From positions 7,045,501-7,109,500 of the forward strand of contig CM067529.1 of the NCBI GenBank assembly GCA_034509925.1: a stretch of DNA of 64,000 nt, written 5' to 3'. Below the pieces are notes generated by a model, which searched no databases, had not been told where the DNA came from, and saw only the letters and a program-made list of their open reading frames with translations. Each line of letters opens with the position of its first letter. The stretch's first letter is position 1. This DNA is from Hirudinaria manillensis (lineage: Eukaryota; Annelida; Clitellata; Hirudinida; Hirudinidae). Below are positions 13,259-33,500 of this stretch, in pieces. A program made the position numbers and the translations under genes.

Positions 13259-13630
13259 GATCGAGTCGAGCACTTCTCGTCCACGAAAGAGTTTTTTTTT
13301 TGTTTTTATGATTTTAATTATTTTAATATCTGATTAATTGATCGTTTAAATACTATTTGTAAAGCGACGTTTTATTTCTTTGGTTGGGTCGTCACGATTA
13401 CCGATAATAATTATTAAAATTATTAAACTCATTATTCGATCGTTCGGGGGCCGACTTTACCTGATTTGTGCCGGGCGGAATCGTCATCATTCTTATTGTG
13501 TTTTGTATACATACAATAATAATTGTAACATTTATTATTAAGTTTTATTTTCATACTTTTGATGTATTTTTATGTTTATACAAATCAAAAACTTCTACCA
13601 AAAGTAGTTTATTCAGTCAGTCACTGATTG

Positions 13631-13770
13631 CATTATTATTATTATTATCACCGTTATTATTATTATCGTTATTATTATTATTATTATTATCATCATCGTC
13701 AATATTATATATGTTATCATCATTATTATTATTATTGTCATCATTATTGTGTCATTATCATTTGGCTTTG
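13631..13770. repeat. (ATT)n microsatellite
   Basis: Imperfect ATT array with ATC and CGT interruptions. Confidence 0.9.
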
Positions 13771-15879
13771 AACTTTGAATTAATTGCCATTTACCATTGT
13801 TTGCATGGCCATTGGATTTGCAGACAGGTGAGGGATGGTTATGCTAAACTGATATTTGAACCCAAGTGAGCTTTGCAGGCGCATCGTCGCACCGAGCGTC
13901 GTTGGAGGCACCGGGCGTTCGATTGGGGAGCAGACGAGCAGTTGACGAGTCGTGCCCTAACACAATCATGAAGGTGCTCAGACTAGTATTTTTATTGCAC
14001 ATTTAAACGTTTACGCTTTGACTCGATGCCTAATTTCAGTCAACATCTGGTATTTGCAGTCTTCTGCGAAACGGTTCTGCTCCGTCGACCGATCGCGGTT
14101 CCGCTCCGTCGACCGCTCTCGTTTCGATCGGGGAGGCGCCGTGCGTGCCGTCGAAGTTCTGTTTCGTCACGAGCCGTTGCTGATTCTGAGTTTAGAATTT
14201 CTCCTCGATCTTTTGTGCTCCAAGTTGGCAAGGCAGCAGGAAATCTCCGACGTTTTTACAGTGGAACGTGTTTTATATGCTGCTGATTGTTACGGAACGA
14301 ATGCTTTCGCTGCGAAGATCAAAAAAGCAACTTCGTGCCACGTCGATCGGACGCGCGTCGGAGTGCATTCTTTGGCAGTCGTCGATCTGCGAACCCGTTT
14401 CTGCCTCCCTCGGAGTCACGCGCGACGTCACGTCGGACTCGTATTCTCGAACGTCGTCGGAATTGGGAACGAAGTCTTTGTTTCTCCCCGATTGCCTCTC
14501 TTTGTGTCGGATGATTGCGTGGTGGTCTGGCTTGTGTCGTGGTGTGGTGTTGTATTTTTGCTCATGGGGAATCCTGACACATCTGCAGAAGCTTCACTCG
14601 TCGTAGCAAGAGTTTCCTGCGATCAGGGATTTCAGTGCTCGTCTATTTTTATGGAATTATGAATGTATTTTCACTGGCCTGAACGTTCTCCATGTCTCTT
14701 CGAAGTGCTGAAACGTTTGCGTCGTATCGTCGGGATCGTAACCAGTCACCCTCTCGATGCTGCTACTTCACGTCGGGACGTTAGTTCGATCGACGTCTGC
14801 ACGGACGTCGCGTTTCCGTGGCGACGCGTTCGTCACCATTTAACTCGTTTATTTGCATGCCCATTATTTTATCCATGAGATTATTATATTCTGTATTGAC
14901 TTTTTGTTGTGGTGAATAGCCTATTTAGACGACGCGGACCGGAATCGTAATCTTTTCTCCGATTCGACCGACCGAGGACGTCAGAGTCCGACGGCAAAGT
15001 ACCTCCTCGAAGGGATCGATGCGAGATTTCGGCGTCGTCTGATTTGTTCACGTTAAGATTTTCTTTGCTTATAAGCTGAGTGGGCTTTGTTTTAGATAGA
15101 TATCAATGTGGACGTTATTCTGTTTCACATTCATGCTAATTCGGTTGTGTTTACCTTTTTGCTTCTCAGTCTGTGCATCATCCAGATGAATTTAATGTCA
15201 AGTTAGCTTAAACTATTTTTAAATGGTTTTCATCCAATATAAATGATTAGTGGCCATAGTTTGGGTTCGTCCGTGCTTGCGTCGGATCCGTGGATCGAAT
15301 TGCTCCTCGAATGCAAACGTGGAGTTGTTTGTCGATTGGAATGCAAGTTTTAATGGGTTTGTATTTCCAACTAATAAATGACCACTGAAGCAATTTTAAT
15401 TTCAATGATTCCACTGAAAATTGATGCATGGTTTTCTATTTATTGCATTATCGACTGATGCGGCTGGTCGTCTGGGTAGATAAGGGATGAGAAAAGGTGT
15501 TCAAATTGAGATGATGAAAATGGAAGGATGAAACCATGGAAAAGCGGAAACGATGTGAGTTGTGGAGATGGATCGGTTTATAGATATAGCGACGCAATTG
15601 GGCACATTTCCCTGAAAGTAGTCAGCTTTTGCAAGAACACGAACTGACGTTACCTGGATGCAAAAATATTTTGAGCTGGAGTACCTCCACAATCTAGGGC
15701 GTGGATTGGCAATCTATGACGTGCGCCCCAGACGGCACTGGTACCAATTTTCGTTGGGTCGCGGAAGACAGTCGGAATATTATCAAACAATTTTTCGGAA
15801 TTTGCAAGATATACTAAAATATCTTATAGCTGTCTTATCGATGAATGCTGTAGAATTAACTTTTGATTACTTATCGTAA

Positions 15880-15955
15880 AGAATAGAGGTTGGCATGATT
15901 TAGACATACAACTTCGGCACAATTTCATCAAAAGGTTGCCGACTCCTCATGTAGA
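15880..15955. mobile_element. Possible hAT-type transposon end (degenerate)
   Basis: AAAAGGTTGCCGACTCCT near 15938-15955 resembles the right-hand terminal inverted repeat of hAT elements (complement of an AGTCGGCAACCTTTT-like end). No transposase or matching left end was found, so this is a weak call. Confidence 0.3.
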
Positions 15956-16794
15956 GAACATACTAGAACATACAATGCGCTTGGCAGGCTGCAATAATAA
16001 ATAATTAGGGGTATAAAGGTCGGAGTTTGACGACCCCTTTACTATAAGGTGCTTCTCTAGGCTAAAAAAAATGATTCTTTAAAAAATTCACATCTTTTCA
16101 ACCCTGGCTCAGATAGGTCCAAGTGGTAGCTAAAAACATTAACCAGAGTTGATTTTTAAGAAGTCCGAAGCTCCAGTTATTTTTGTAAAGGTGTGGATAG
16201 TTGGAAGTAATTGAAATATAAAATAAATCGAGTCGAGTTCTTGATAGTGAAAAATATTTTGTCTTTGGACTTTTATGAATCATCTAGATTTTTAACTTAA
16301 TTTTTAAGATAAACTAGAAAAATTGTATTTATTATTTCAAATATTTTATTTTAGTCTTTCAATATATGTGCTTTTAAATCATTTTTAGAATAAGTTCGAA
16401 TAATATGTTTCTTCTGAACACGAATATCTTGTAATCATGGTTTTTTGAGCGACTTCTAGATACATTTTGGAGATCTGACAAAATTCGTACTTATCCTAAC
16501 CAAAATTAGGTCTCTTGTCTTTAATTTGCCAAATTACATTATTTGACAGCAGATAAACTCGTGTAAAATTTAGCAGCTTCGCATACCCCATATTACCCCA
16601 TATTATCGAGGCTAGTTGGCCACTTCCTGTGAAGGGGCATACAATAGAAAATATATATATTTCATGTATCGGTTCGTCACCCGGAGTGGGAGTGGGCGAT
16701 TTTTCTGTTGGGATTAACTGTAATTTAATAAAAAAAACATTTTGACATAATCCCGGCCCTCCGTCACTACAAAAGCCTGAGGGGTCATTTTTAA

Positions 16795-23960
<7,166 letters not shown>

Positions 23961-24640
23961 ATCTTTGACCCTTCAGTATTTTTCTCTCCTTGAATGAAAT
24001 GCATGCTCATCATCATCATCATCGTCAACACCGTCGTCGTCTAGCGCAAAATGTCATCGTCGGCGTCGTCGTTGTTAGCGTCGACGTGCGACGACTTACG
24101 TCAACTTACATCTCGTTTTCGTCGGCACACGTTTGGCTTCGGCTTGCGAGAATTTGGTCGGTCGATCGGGGGTCCGTTCGGTTTTTGCTCGAATTCCTCT
24201 CCGCGAATCCCGATGGCATCCTACAATGTCTCTTTGAGTTTCAATTACTGAATTTATAATTACGAACACTTTTGAAATCTTTTGAAGTCGATAACGATAT
24301 CACCTTTTGATGTATATAAGCTGTTTCAACGTAACGTACCCTTCTCGTCGTCACCAGCGCCGTTGCGGCCATTCGTCCCCAAAATACGGACTGCCTCTGA
24401 CGTCACATCATTTATAAGTTAACGATTTATTCTATAACGTATTTGTAATACTCCATAATTATAACCACGTGCTAACTGCTGTCGGCATTCCATGGAAAGG
24501 GTCACGTGCTGAGCAATTTATTGAACTATTTTCATGCAATCCGATGTTGAAGTGCGTCGGCGAGGAGAAGGTGTTGTGGATTAACGATGGTTTGGTTCAT
24601 TTGCTATAATTATGACAGGAACTAATTTATCATGAGTGTT

Positions 24641-24646
24641 AATAAA
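24641..24646 (+). terminator. Candidate polyadenylation signal for TLK
   Basis: AATAAA about 680 bases after the stop codon, at the end of the CpG-rich flank. Confidence 0.4.
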
Positions 24647-25825
24647 TGGATCTAAGACGTTTTTAATGTGTTTATTTTTTAATCTAACGGAGTCTTTAGT
24701 CCGAGTTGCTGCAACTAATGGCTCTCCGAGTATATACACATATGTGTTTGACTCGGACCGTCCCGTGCAGTTCGGCTGTGCGTTTTGGATCAAACGTTGT
24801 GTACAGATGGATCGGTGTTTCAAAAACTTTGCAGAAGTTGAGTTGTGTCAGGTATTTCCGTGCCAATTTGGGCTCGTGTTTTGTTTTACGTGACTTGAGA
24901 ACATGTGGACTTGATGATGTCAGTTATGTGCGATTTCCAAATAAGATTAAACGGCACAGTAAGATACCATCTGTCCGCTTTTTTTTGTCCATTTGGTAAG
25001 TTTGATGCCGAGCTTGATAATTAAAAATAATTCCACTTAAATAGAGAGTAAAAATATCTTTAGATTGATATATTTTAAATAAACAAAATCTCGTAAGCAG
25101 CGCACGAACTCTTAACGTTTGTTAAGAATTAGGGGCTACTGCTGGTTACTCTGGAGCATTCCCCTAATCATATGTATAGAGATGTGCGTTCTTCTACATA
25201 TATAGCATAATTTTCAACAAATTTAACAACCACATATTTTACATTTTTTCAATAAAAACGATTTATTGCATCACATTTATTGTTGCAGACGCCAACGGTT
25301 TACCATCCGAGCTTAAGGAATTACCAACTCTATGTATTTCCGACTGATATTTGATTTTGTTTGGCCAGTTTTCTGAAATCATTTGTATTATAGCACATTA
25401 AAATATATCAAATATCTAATTTTAAAGACCTTAATTTTAATCAGCCATTAAAATGAAACAGCGGGTGTAACTGTCTCACACCGGTTCGACACTGGGCCGT
25501 ACAAAGTTCTCATAACCGTCAGCACATGCATCAACTTCTAGCAGCTTGCCCTAGGCCCGCATTCTTATTCCATTTGGATGGTCTCATTAGAAATTCAAAA
25601 TATTTTAATATATCTCTAACCCTCGTTGACATTGAAGATTGTATGCTTATCACGCATTCTCGATTGTCATCGGCGAATATCTAATGAGCCGGTACTTACT
25701 TTGCAGTTCACAAAGTAATTTGCATCCAATTATTTGCGAAATTGTCCCGAACTTATAATCAAATAAAAGTGTTAAGTTGTGTGCTATTTAAATTTATAAA
25801 AGATCGATTTTATCGTTAGCTTAGT

Positions 25826-26080
25826 TAAGGGGTTGGCAAACTCTGACCTTTAGGCCAGGTACGACCTAATCGGCATTCAATCTGGCTTAGTGCCCTCCTA
25901 TTTATTTGATGCTGCACCAGGCCTAGCTGGTGTTTCAAAGGGCCTAGTGCATTGATTATCCTGCCAAATGTAGCACCTCCCGATCGGCCAAGCAGACCAG
26001 GCCCGGCATGAAACACTCTCTTCCTCGGTCCTAGTGTGCCTTCTCAAAACGCCGAAACGACCTAACGCCGAAAAACTTTA
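25826..26080. mobile_element. Possible hAT-type MITE remnant
   Basis: It begins AAGGGGTTGGCAAACTCTG followed by GGCCAGGTACGACC, similar in style to hAT ends (GGGGTTGGCAAACT then GGCCAGAT). No coding capacity and no clear matching right end. The call is by resemblance only. Confidence 0.3.
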
Positions 26081-27544
26081 AGGTTCCATTTGCTAGTTTA
26101 ATATTTAATCCACAATATTGTCTCATGCATAACATGCATAATTTACCATTAACCCTTGTCTTTATCAAAAGCAAGTAAAATTGGATAAGAATGTTGTTTC
26201 TACTCCATTTCTAAAAGTTGGTCGATCAATAAATTGGTTAATTAATTCGCGAGAAAGCGTTTGGATCGATCGAGAAGAAAGGTTAGGAGGTTTTCAGAAC
26301 GGTCAAGTTGCTCAACCCAATAGTGCATTGCATTTTGCTTCTCAAGTTGAGGGTACGGAAGAGGTAGGGAGAGCCATTTACCGGTCTCTAATATCTGTTT
26401 CTTATGGTTAAGTCCCTCGTTTCAGAAAAACATTCCGTTTGAACATAGAGAGAAATGCCAATATTTTTTTGATTGGCTTAATTATGTTTGTACATATACA
26501 TGTAATTTATATTAAATTATATATATGTATATGAATTCATATATATGGATCTTCGCAACGGCTACGATGGTATGGTTCCAGTTCAACTCCAGTGATTCTC
26601 TTTAAACTTTCAGTCAATTCACCTGCTTTCGTGAACTCGGGGTAACGTATTTTGGTGCATAGATTTGTCCACCCTTATTTGGAATTAGCAACAGACAAAC
26701 TCTTATTTTGAGCACTTTTTAATAATTTTCTCTTTAACACTGTGATAATCTAATTGGTTGGAAGCCCCCCTTTTTTTTTTAAATTCTCATTCTACGTCAG
26801 AAGATGGCATTTGACCTACGAGTCTCTTGCGTAATGGTATTTGGGTAACTGTCCAGACTCCAAAGTGACATTGTGACAATCTTGTGCGATCTTGTGTTAA
26901 GCAACTAACTATTTAAATTAATAAATAATAATTAGGACTCCGCAATGACACGTCAAATCACGTGGGCAGGGAATTTCAACCAATCCTCTACGACGTTTCA
27001 TCCGTTATCGTGCTTATTTAAATCACAGAATTTAAAGATTAATTTTCGTCGTATTTAAAATGCACTGAAGGAATGAAAATGAATTAAAATTTTCAAAACT
27101 GCTTTTACTATGCAAGGTATGAACAATTGCCAGCAAATGTCAGACCAGTTCGCGTTGTAAAGAATGAGGTTGAAGGAATAAGACGAAATAATAGATGAAA
27201 CAAACAAAACAAACAAAACAAGCATTGAGATGCTTTGAACTTTATAAGCGAATTAACTTTATAACCTTAATTTAAACTGCTTTTTTTCGGCTGAGAGTGT
27301 AATTTGAGAGTTATTATTATTAAAACAAATGTTAATTATCATAATAGAATTTTATTCCTTCATCATTTCCCCAAAGCCAACTTTTCAGGTATTGTATGGT
27401 CACTGTTCAGTCACTTCACGACAAATTCCATTAAAGAATATTTACTCTCTGGTCAATTGAAAGACATTAAAGGCATGAACTAATTTGTTTTAAACAAATA
27501 TTTGCGCTTAACTCATAGACTTGAATGTATCGCATGTTCTTTAG

Positions 27545-30517
27545 AACGGCTTATAATTTATACTTTGGAGAAGTAGACGAAAAAGAAATTCGAATTCTCT
27601 CAATTCAGGACATTTTCCAAGGACAGCAAAGCGACAAAGTTTTGATAGCGAGGTGAGACATGATGAATATGCAAATATTTTATTTTTTCACACTGAACAG
27701 CATGTGGGAGGGATCGACACTTTTAAGCTGCACTTTTAGAACCGCCCACCACTGAAATGATTTCAAATCGAGATATTAATTTATAGCGGGCAAATTTGTC
27801 GACATATTGAATTTTAAAGTAACGAGAAGTTATTTTGAACGGTTGGTTAATCATTTTTCTTACAGAGACAAACGTCGATAGCAGAGTTTATCGAATGATT
27901 CAATGTTTCTGCCTCGTGCGCACTGAAAGCATTGACAAGCCAAAAGCTCGTATGCATTCATGGACCTGTTATGACCTGTGAATCCATGGCCTGACTAACT
28001 TAAGAGTTACTAACTCTGCTTTGAGAGAAAACTTTCTAGAAGGGTCTCTCTAAATTTCAACCAATCGGTTTAAACTCGTTATTGAAAATGTGATAATAGA
28101 TTCATTTCTTATCGTAAAGGTCATTTTACCGATTTGGATGTAAATTAAAGTTGGATTTGGTCTTTATTGGTGACTAGGCAAATTAGGAAGGCAATTAACA
28201 TTGCAAATGTTTTGAATTTGGGCTTCTATGCAGTGAAGAGTTTCAATCAGATGTGAGTTGTGATCGAACTTTTCAGTAGAATACGTCCAAAACGTTGCGA
28301 AAGATCTGTCGATCGACGTGTCGCGCATTACGGGAACAAACTGAAAATCAGAAGATTACAGAAGATCTTAGAGTCGGAAGCTCGCTAAAATCGCAATCTT
28401 CTGGATCTAGACTTTTAGGCAAGGTGGTTGATTTCGTACAGCAGCCAATCAGATCCAGATAAGGATAAAGACACTTCGGCTGATAAAATGACTTCAAGAA
28501 CAAACATCAGAAGCAGATTGTTCCTTCAAAAGGAAGACAAGGAGAGACCAGGGTGGAGAACTTCGTCGACGAACAGAGGAGAAGAAACAATACAAACCGT
28601 CCATCGATCATCTTCGTCCTACAGGACAGAATCAGAGCGTAGTCCTGATTCTGCGTCCACATTTTACGTGTTCGTTTTTTTTTAAATATTTTTATTTATT
28701 ATTTATTCATTAAGTTAAATGCATTTCTCTGAGAATGACATGAAATCCTAACCTATGTATATAACCTCACATTCACAAAAACCACGAGCTGCTCTTTAAA
28801 AAATGGTTTTCTACCGTGTCTGAATAATAATTCAAATTATAACTATTATAATTCACATAATTATTAAATTCTTTCAGAACTTCGCCGGCTGCGGGAAGCC
28901 AAAATGATGTTTGGGAACGTCGCGATAGGGGATCGAAACTCGAATTCAATTCTCTTCGTGAAGATTGGAGGAGAACGTTTAAGGCGAGAATGGATTTTCA
29001 ATCAAAGGAGGAATTTCAACCAACAGATCAGCAACATTCTGTCGACAATCTGCCAGAAGCGCTTCGATGCAAAAACGACAGAGACCCCACTTTACAGGGG
29101 AGTAGCGAGAAATTGAACGGAAGTATATTTGAATCTCAACGTTTTCAAAGCCTACGGTATAAGAAACAGAGAGACCTCAAACTTTTGTCTCAACGTTATA
29201 AACAAAATCAGGAAGATTGGATAGTACCTTCCCGCTCCAGCCATTCTCCATCGACGACTTCTCAGACCTCGGAAGCTGTCGTTTCGACCAACGGCGTTGA
29301 ACATCCGTCAAACGCATTCGAAGAAACATCCGTTGTTTTTGAAATCCAACCAAACGACTTGCAAACGATGACGACGACGACGACGACGGATAACAACCAC
29401 GAAGTTTACAATTTCTCACGCTCCAAAGTATCGAGTCACGAGAAGAGGTTTAACGATGAAAATGCTGAAGTTCCGTTTTACCGAGATTCCACTTATTCGA
29501 ACAGATCATCTCGATTCGACCAGAATTACTCACCTCAACTGGACAGCTCTTCCAGCCAATTCCAAGAAACTCATTTCGACCACATCAACGACTCCAGCGA
29601 CGCCTTATCTCCGAGGTCCTCGCATGACCGCCAGTCGTGGACAGAGAACGATGACAATTCGTCACTTTCCGACGGACAACCGAGAAACAACAGCAACCAC
29701 AACAACAACAACAACAAGATGACTACGAGCGAACGGAAAAAGGACTTTGAGGATGAAAGTCATTTCGAAGAGGATTTCAGTGATTCCTTCGCAAGAGGGA
29801 GTTCCAGGAGGTGCAGCAAACAACAAACGGGTTTCAGGGGAGCGGTTCAAGGACTCCTTGCCAGAATAGGAAAAAAGGTAAAGAACTTAGATTCACTTTT
29901 AATTTTTAAAATGTTTTGCTTCACCTACATTTGATTATTCCACGTAACATTTCGTTGGCCATTCAAAATATAAAAAAAAATTAAATTATTGCTCTATTAA
30001 TAACATACCAGAAATACTCAGTTATGGGGTTGAGACAGCTTTGAATATGGAGTTGAATCATTCGATCGACGATCAATTGAATTTCAAGTGAATGAATTAT
30101 ACTATATATATATAGTTACGTTGAACACGTGAATGTCATCCATTTCAAAGCATTGTCACCCTTTTTAGAGAGTTTCACCCTAAAGTGGGTGAATTGCAAT
30201 GAACTTGGATGGAATTTGCTCGCATTTAGTTTTTGAACTGAAGTTATTTGAACCATAATTTAATTCTATAATAAAATTAAATTATAAATAAATACGGCAT
30301 TTAAAATAAATATAATCAATAACAGGCAATAAGACAAGAGCAACAAGTTTATTTACTTTTTTATAATTTAAATTAAATTGCTAAACTAAGTCGATTTTAT
30401 TCAATAATATAATTTAATAGTAATTACAGTAATTAATTAGGTTTATTATCATTATTTATATTTTATTTTGTTTCATTAGAATTGATTAATTTTAAAATAA
30501 GAATTGTTAGTATTTTT

Positions 30518-30596
<79 letters not shown>

Positions 30597-33500
30597 TCTA
30601 ATAATAATAATAATAATAATAATAACTCTAATAACAATAATAAAGTTACATTATTAAGGGCATGTTATTGTTAATTTAAGAGTATGCACTTCACTAGGAC
30701 CATCATCCAATAAACTGTGAAGAACAAATGATCCTCAAACAAAAAATGACTTCTGAGAATATCTATTTATTTAATTATTCCTTTATTCATCCTTCGACCA
30801 TTATTTATTATAATATTCATTGTAATATTTGTTATAATATATGGTTAATGTGATATTAATTTGCTACAATTAATTATGTCACTTATTATATATTATTATT
30901 ATTATTATTATTATAATGTACTTGATGATATGGAATCATATTTTATTTATTCAGATCACAAAGAATGACACTGCCAAGATGACGAGGGTAAATTTATAAT
31001 TGAAATTTATTTATAATTTATAATTAAATTAAATTAATCTCATATAAGATTGTAAACATCGTCGTTATTCATGAGAAATTATTACCATTTAAGAACCTTT
31101 AATTTCCAATTTAATTTAAATTGTTAAATAAATTAATTCGTTAAATACAAACAAATCAGTTAATTACTGATTAATGTTTATAGCAGTTAATATTAATAAT
31201 AAATTCATATTGAATTATTATAATAAAGTTATATTTATTATTTATATTGCCGTGTTATTCATTTTCTGTGGCAAATAAACATGAATCTTATCCACAATCG
31301 GCCAATCTACGTTGAATGATGATTGCCGATTGTTTGGAGATCACAGTCCGATTGTAATGAATGGCTATCATTAACGTGGTAGTTATGATGACGATGATGT
31401 TGTGGCGGTGATGATAATGATAATTGTAATAATAGTATTAATAATAATAATAATAATAATGACTATTATGTAATCATTGTCTATTGTTATTATCATTATT
31501 TAAATATGCAAGTTATTTCTCAATTATTTTAGTTTGTTTGGGATTTTGGTATTATTATATAATTACAGTAAATATAATATTTATACGGCATACCATTGGC
31601 AAATGTCCTTTCGAATTTCTAAATGAATTTATGAAATCTTCTCAATCCTCAACACGAATTGATGCCGAAGAGCAAACAATGTTGTCGGCCAATTTCTGGA
31701 AAATCTGAGCAGTTTTGGCAAAACGTTTGCCGAAAATAACTGAAGAAATTTTATTTGGATTTTTTGGCTCTAAAAACGTCCAAAACTCCTCGTTTCTACT
31801 TTCTATTTAATCATGACGATTTATTACCGGTTTTTTGCGAGCTATTAACTGTACACGTGGTTTATTGGACGTTGAGAAATATTTTTAAAAAACGCCGAAT
31901 TTATTTTTATTTATTGCTGTTATTTAGTAGTCAATGATTTTAGGTGGATGGCGGGTCATTAAGTTAATAACGTTATCATTTGTAGGACGAGAAAATCATA
32001 GCCATCATGCTGCAAAAGAAAAAGGACGAAGAGAGAGAAGAGCGGGAGAGAGAGGAAGCCCATGCGAGGTGGGAGGCAGAGAGGGATGAATTGCAGAGGA
32101 ACAGTGCCACTCGAAGATCAATCGATCCGAGCGTCTTCAGGAGAAGAAACAGTCTCGGGGGTTCCATCGGTGGATCGAGAAGGGACAGTAGCAAGGTTTA
32201 CGTCTGATTGTCTTCGACGTTCTTTCTATTTATCGCTACAAAACTGTATCAAGATTTATCAATTATTGTTAAATTCTGTTGCACCGCTTCTAAGTAATGA
32301 TGGCTTCGTTTGGTAAATTCCTGAGGTTAACAAAAAATTTGTGATCATCAAATAAACAGGGAACTCCAAGTGTAACAGAGCGTAACCGAAATCAAACGCG
32401 AATGCGCCGTAATTGAACGAATTCTATTTCGATAGAGAACCATTTTATTTCAAGCATTATAAATGCATATTGTATGTAAAATACAAGTAAAATACTAATG
32501 CTTTTTAAAGCAACTCAAATCTCAGTGTCAAAATTCAAACTAACTACTTTCTCCACATAAATCCTTTTCAACATAGTGACAGAACTAGCATAATAGGATT
32601 GAAGAGAATCGAACTTAACTTTAACAGCACGAAAGTTTCTAATGGCCTGACTTATTGAATCTAAAAATAACTTTCCAACAGTCTCGAACATCGATGAACG
32701 CCGAGAAACAAGCGGAGAGAAGGAAACAACACGAACTACAACTCGAGGAGCAGAAGAATCAGATCCAGGCCAAGTTGGAAAACGACTTCCAACGTGCAAA
32801 CTCCCTTAGAGCATCCATCAGTCAGCAGAATCTCCTCGTACGTTACGTCACTACACTATACCCTTTATCATCATCATCATCATCACCGTCGTTATCATCA
32901 AAGAATTAATTAGCCGTCACGACGATGCCGACATCGCCTCAATCAATTGAAAGTGAATTTTATTAGGAAACTTTAATTAGCTTAATTAGAGTGAATGCAA
33001 TTTCCTGAGTGGTTTAGAAACTCAGATCAACGAGTAATCGAACATCGATGTCCTCCAAATCCACTTCATCAGTGCTTTTTTTTATTCCTTCAAGCGAGCA
33101 AAACTCAAGAACCTTCACATGGAACAGAAACAACAACAAATATCTCAGCAAAAGAGAAAGTCCATGTTAGTTTAAAACTTCAACATATTCGTGAACTTGG
33201 AAGGCTTAAAGTCCGTTTTTATGTCACAATCATATGCTTCCTTGCAATATGTAGCAATTCATCATCGACTCTAGTTTATATAACATCCATATATGCGCAT
33301 GCCTAAGGATTTACACGAAGAGATGTGGCCCTTCCTCGAACTATTTAACTATAAACAAAACATGCCCAGCTCTAAAGGGGCCACATTCAATTGGTGCAAA
33401 CCGGGTAGAAACTCTAACCTTGGTCGACCCTTAGTCCAGGTTCCAATGCCTCTCCAGCTCTCTCCCCCAACTAAAGTTCTCTAGATCTGATCCCATAATG

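Larger units (their letters stand above)
13259..16794. other. IGF2BP 3' flank and TLK upstream region
   Basis: An ATT array lies at 13631-13770. From about 13870 to 15060 the sequence becomes unusually CpG-dense, with many TCG, CGT and GACG words. That creates overlapping open frames, including one of 214 codons at 14018-14662, which I read as noncoding, perhaps a long 3' UTR. AATAAA occurs near 15373. Positions 15880-15955 end in a motif like a hAT transposon terminus. Nothing else is recognisable before the TLK start codon. Confidence 0.5.
23961..27544. other. TLK 3' flank and intergenic region
   Basis: From 23961 to about 24640 lies a CpG-rich probable 3' UTR ending near AATAAA at 24641. 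Beyond it I see no recognisable exon. A 76-codon frame at 26181-26411 lacks a known motif. Positions 25826-26080 look like a degenerate hAT-type element. (AT) runs occur near 26500-26550. Confidence 0.5.

Noticed and set aside
14018-14662. 214-codon plus-strand frame in the CpG-rich block
   Set aside because: Composition follows the CpG-rich background, overlapping frames are also open, and no motif or splice structure is visible.
26181-26411. 76-codon frame as a gene
   Set aside because: Starts with TTG, has no motif and no clear splice partner.
26540-26600. tRNA-like B-box (GTTCAACTCC)
   Set aside because: No matching A-box or cloverleaf arms could be built.
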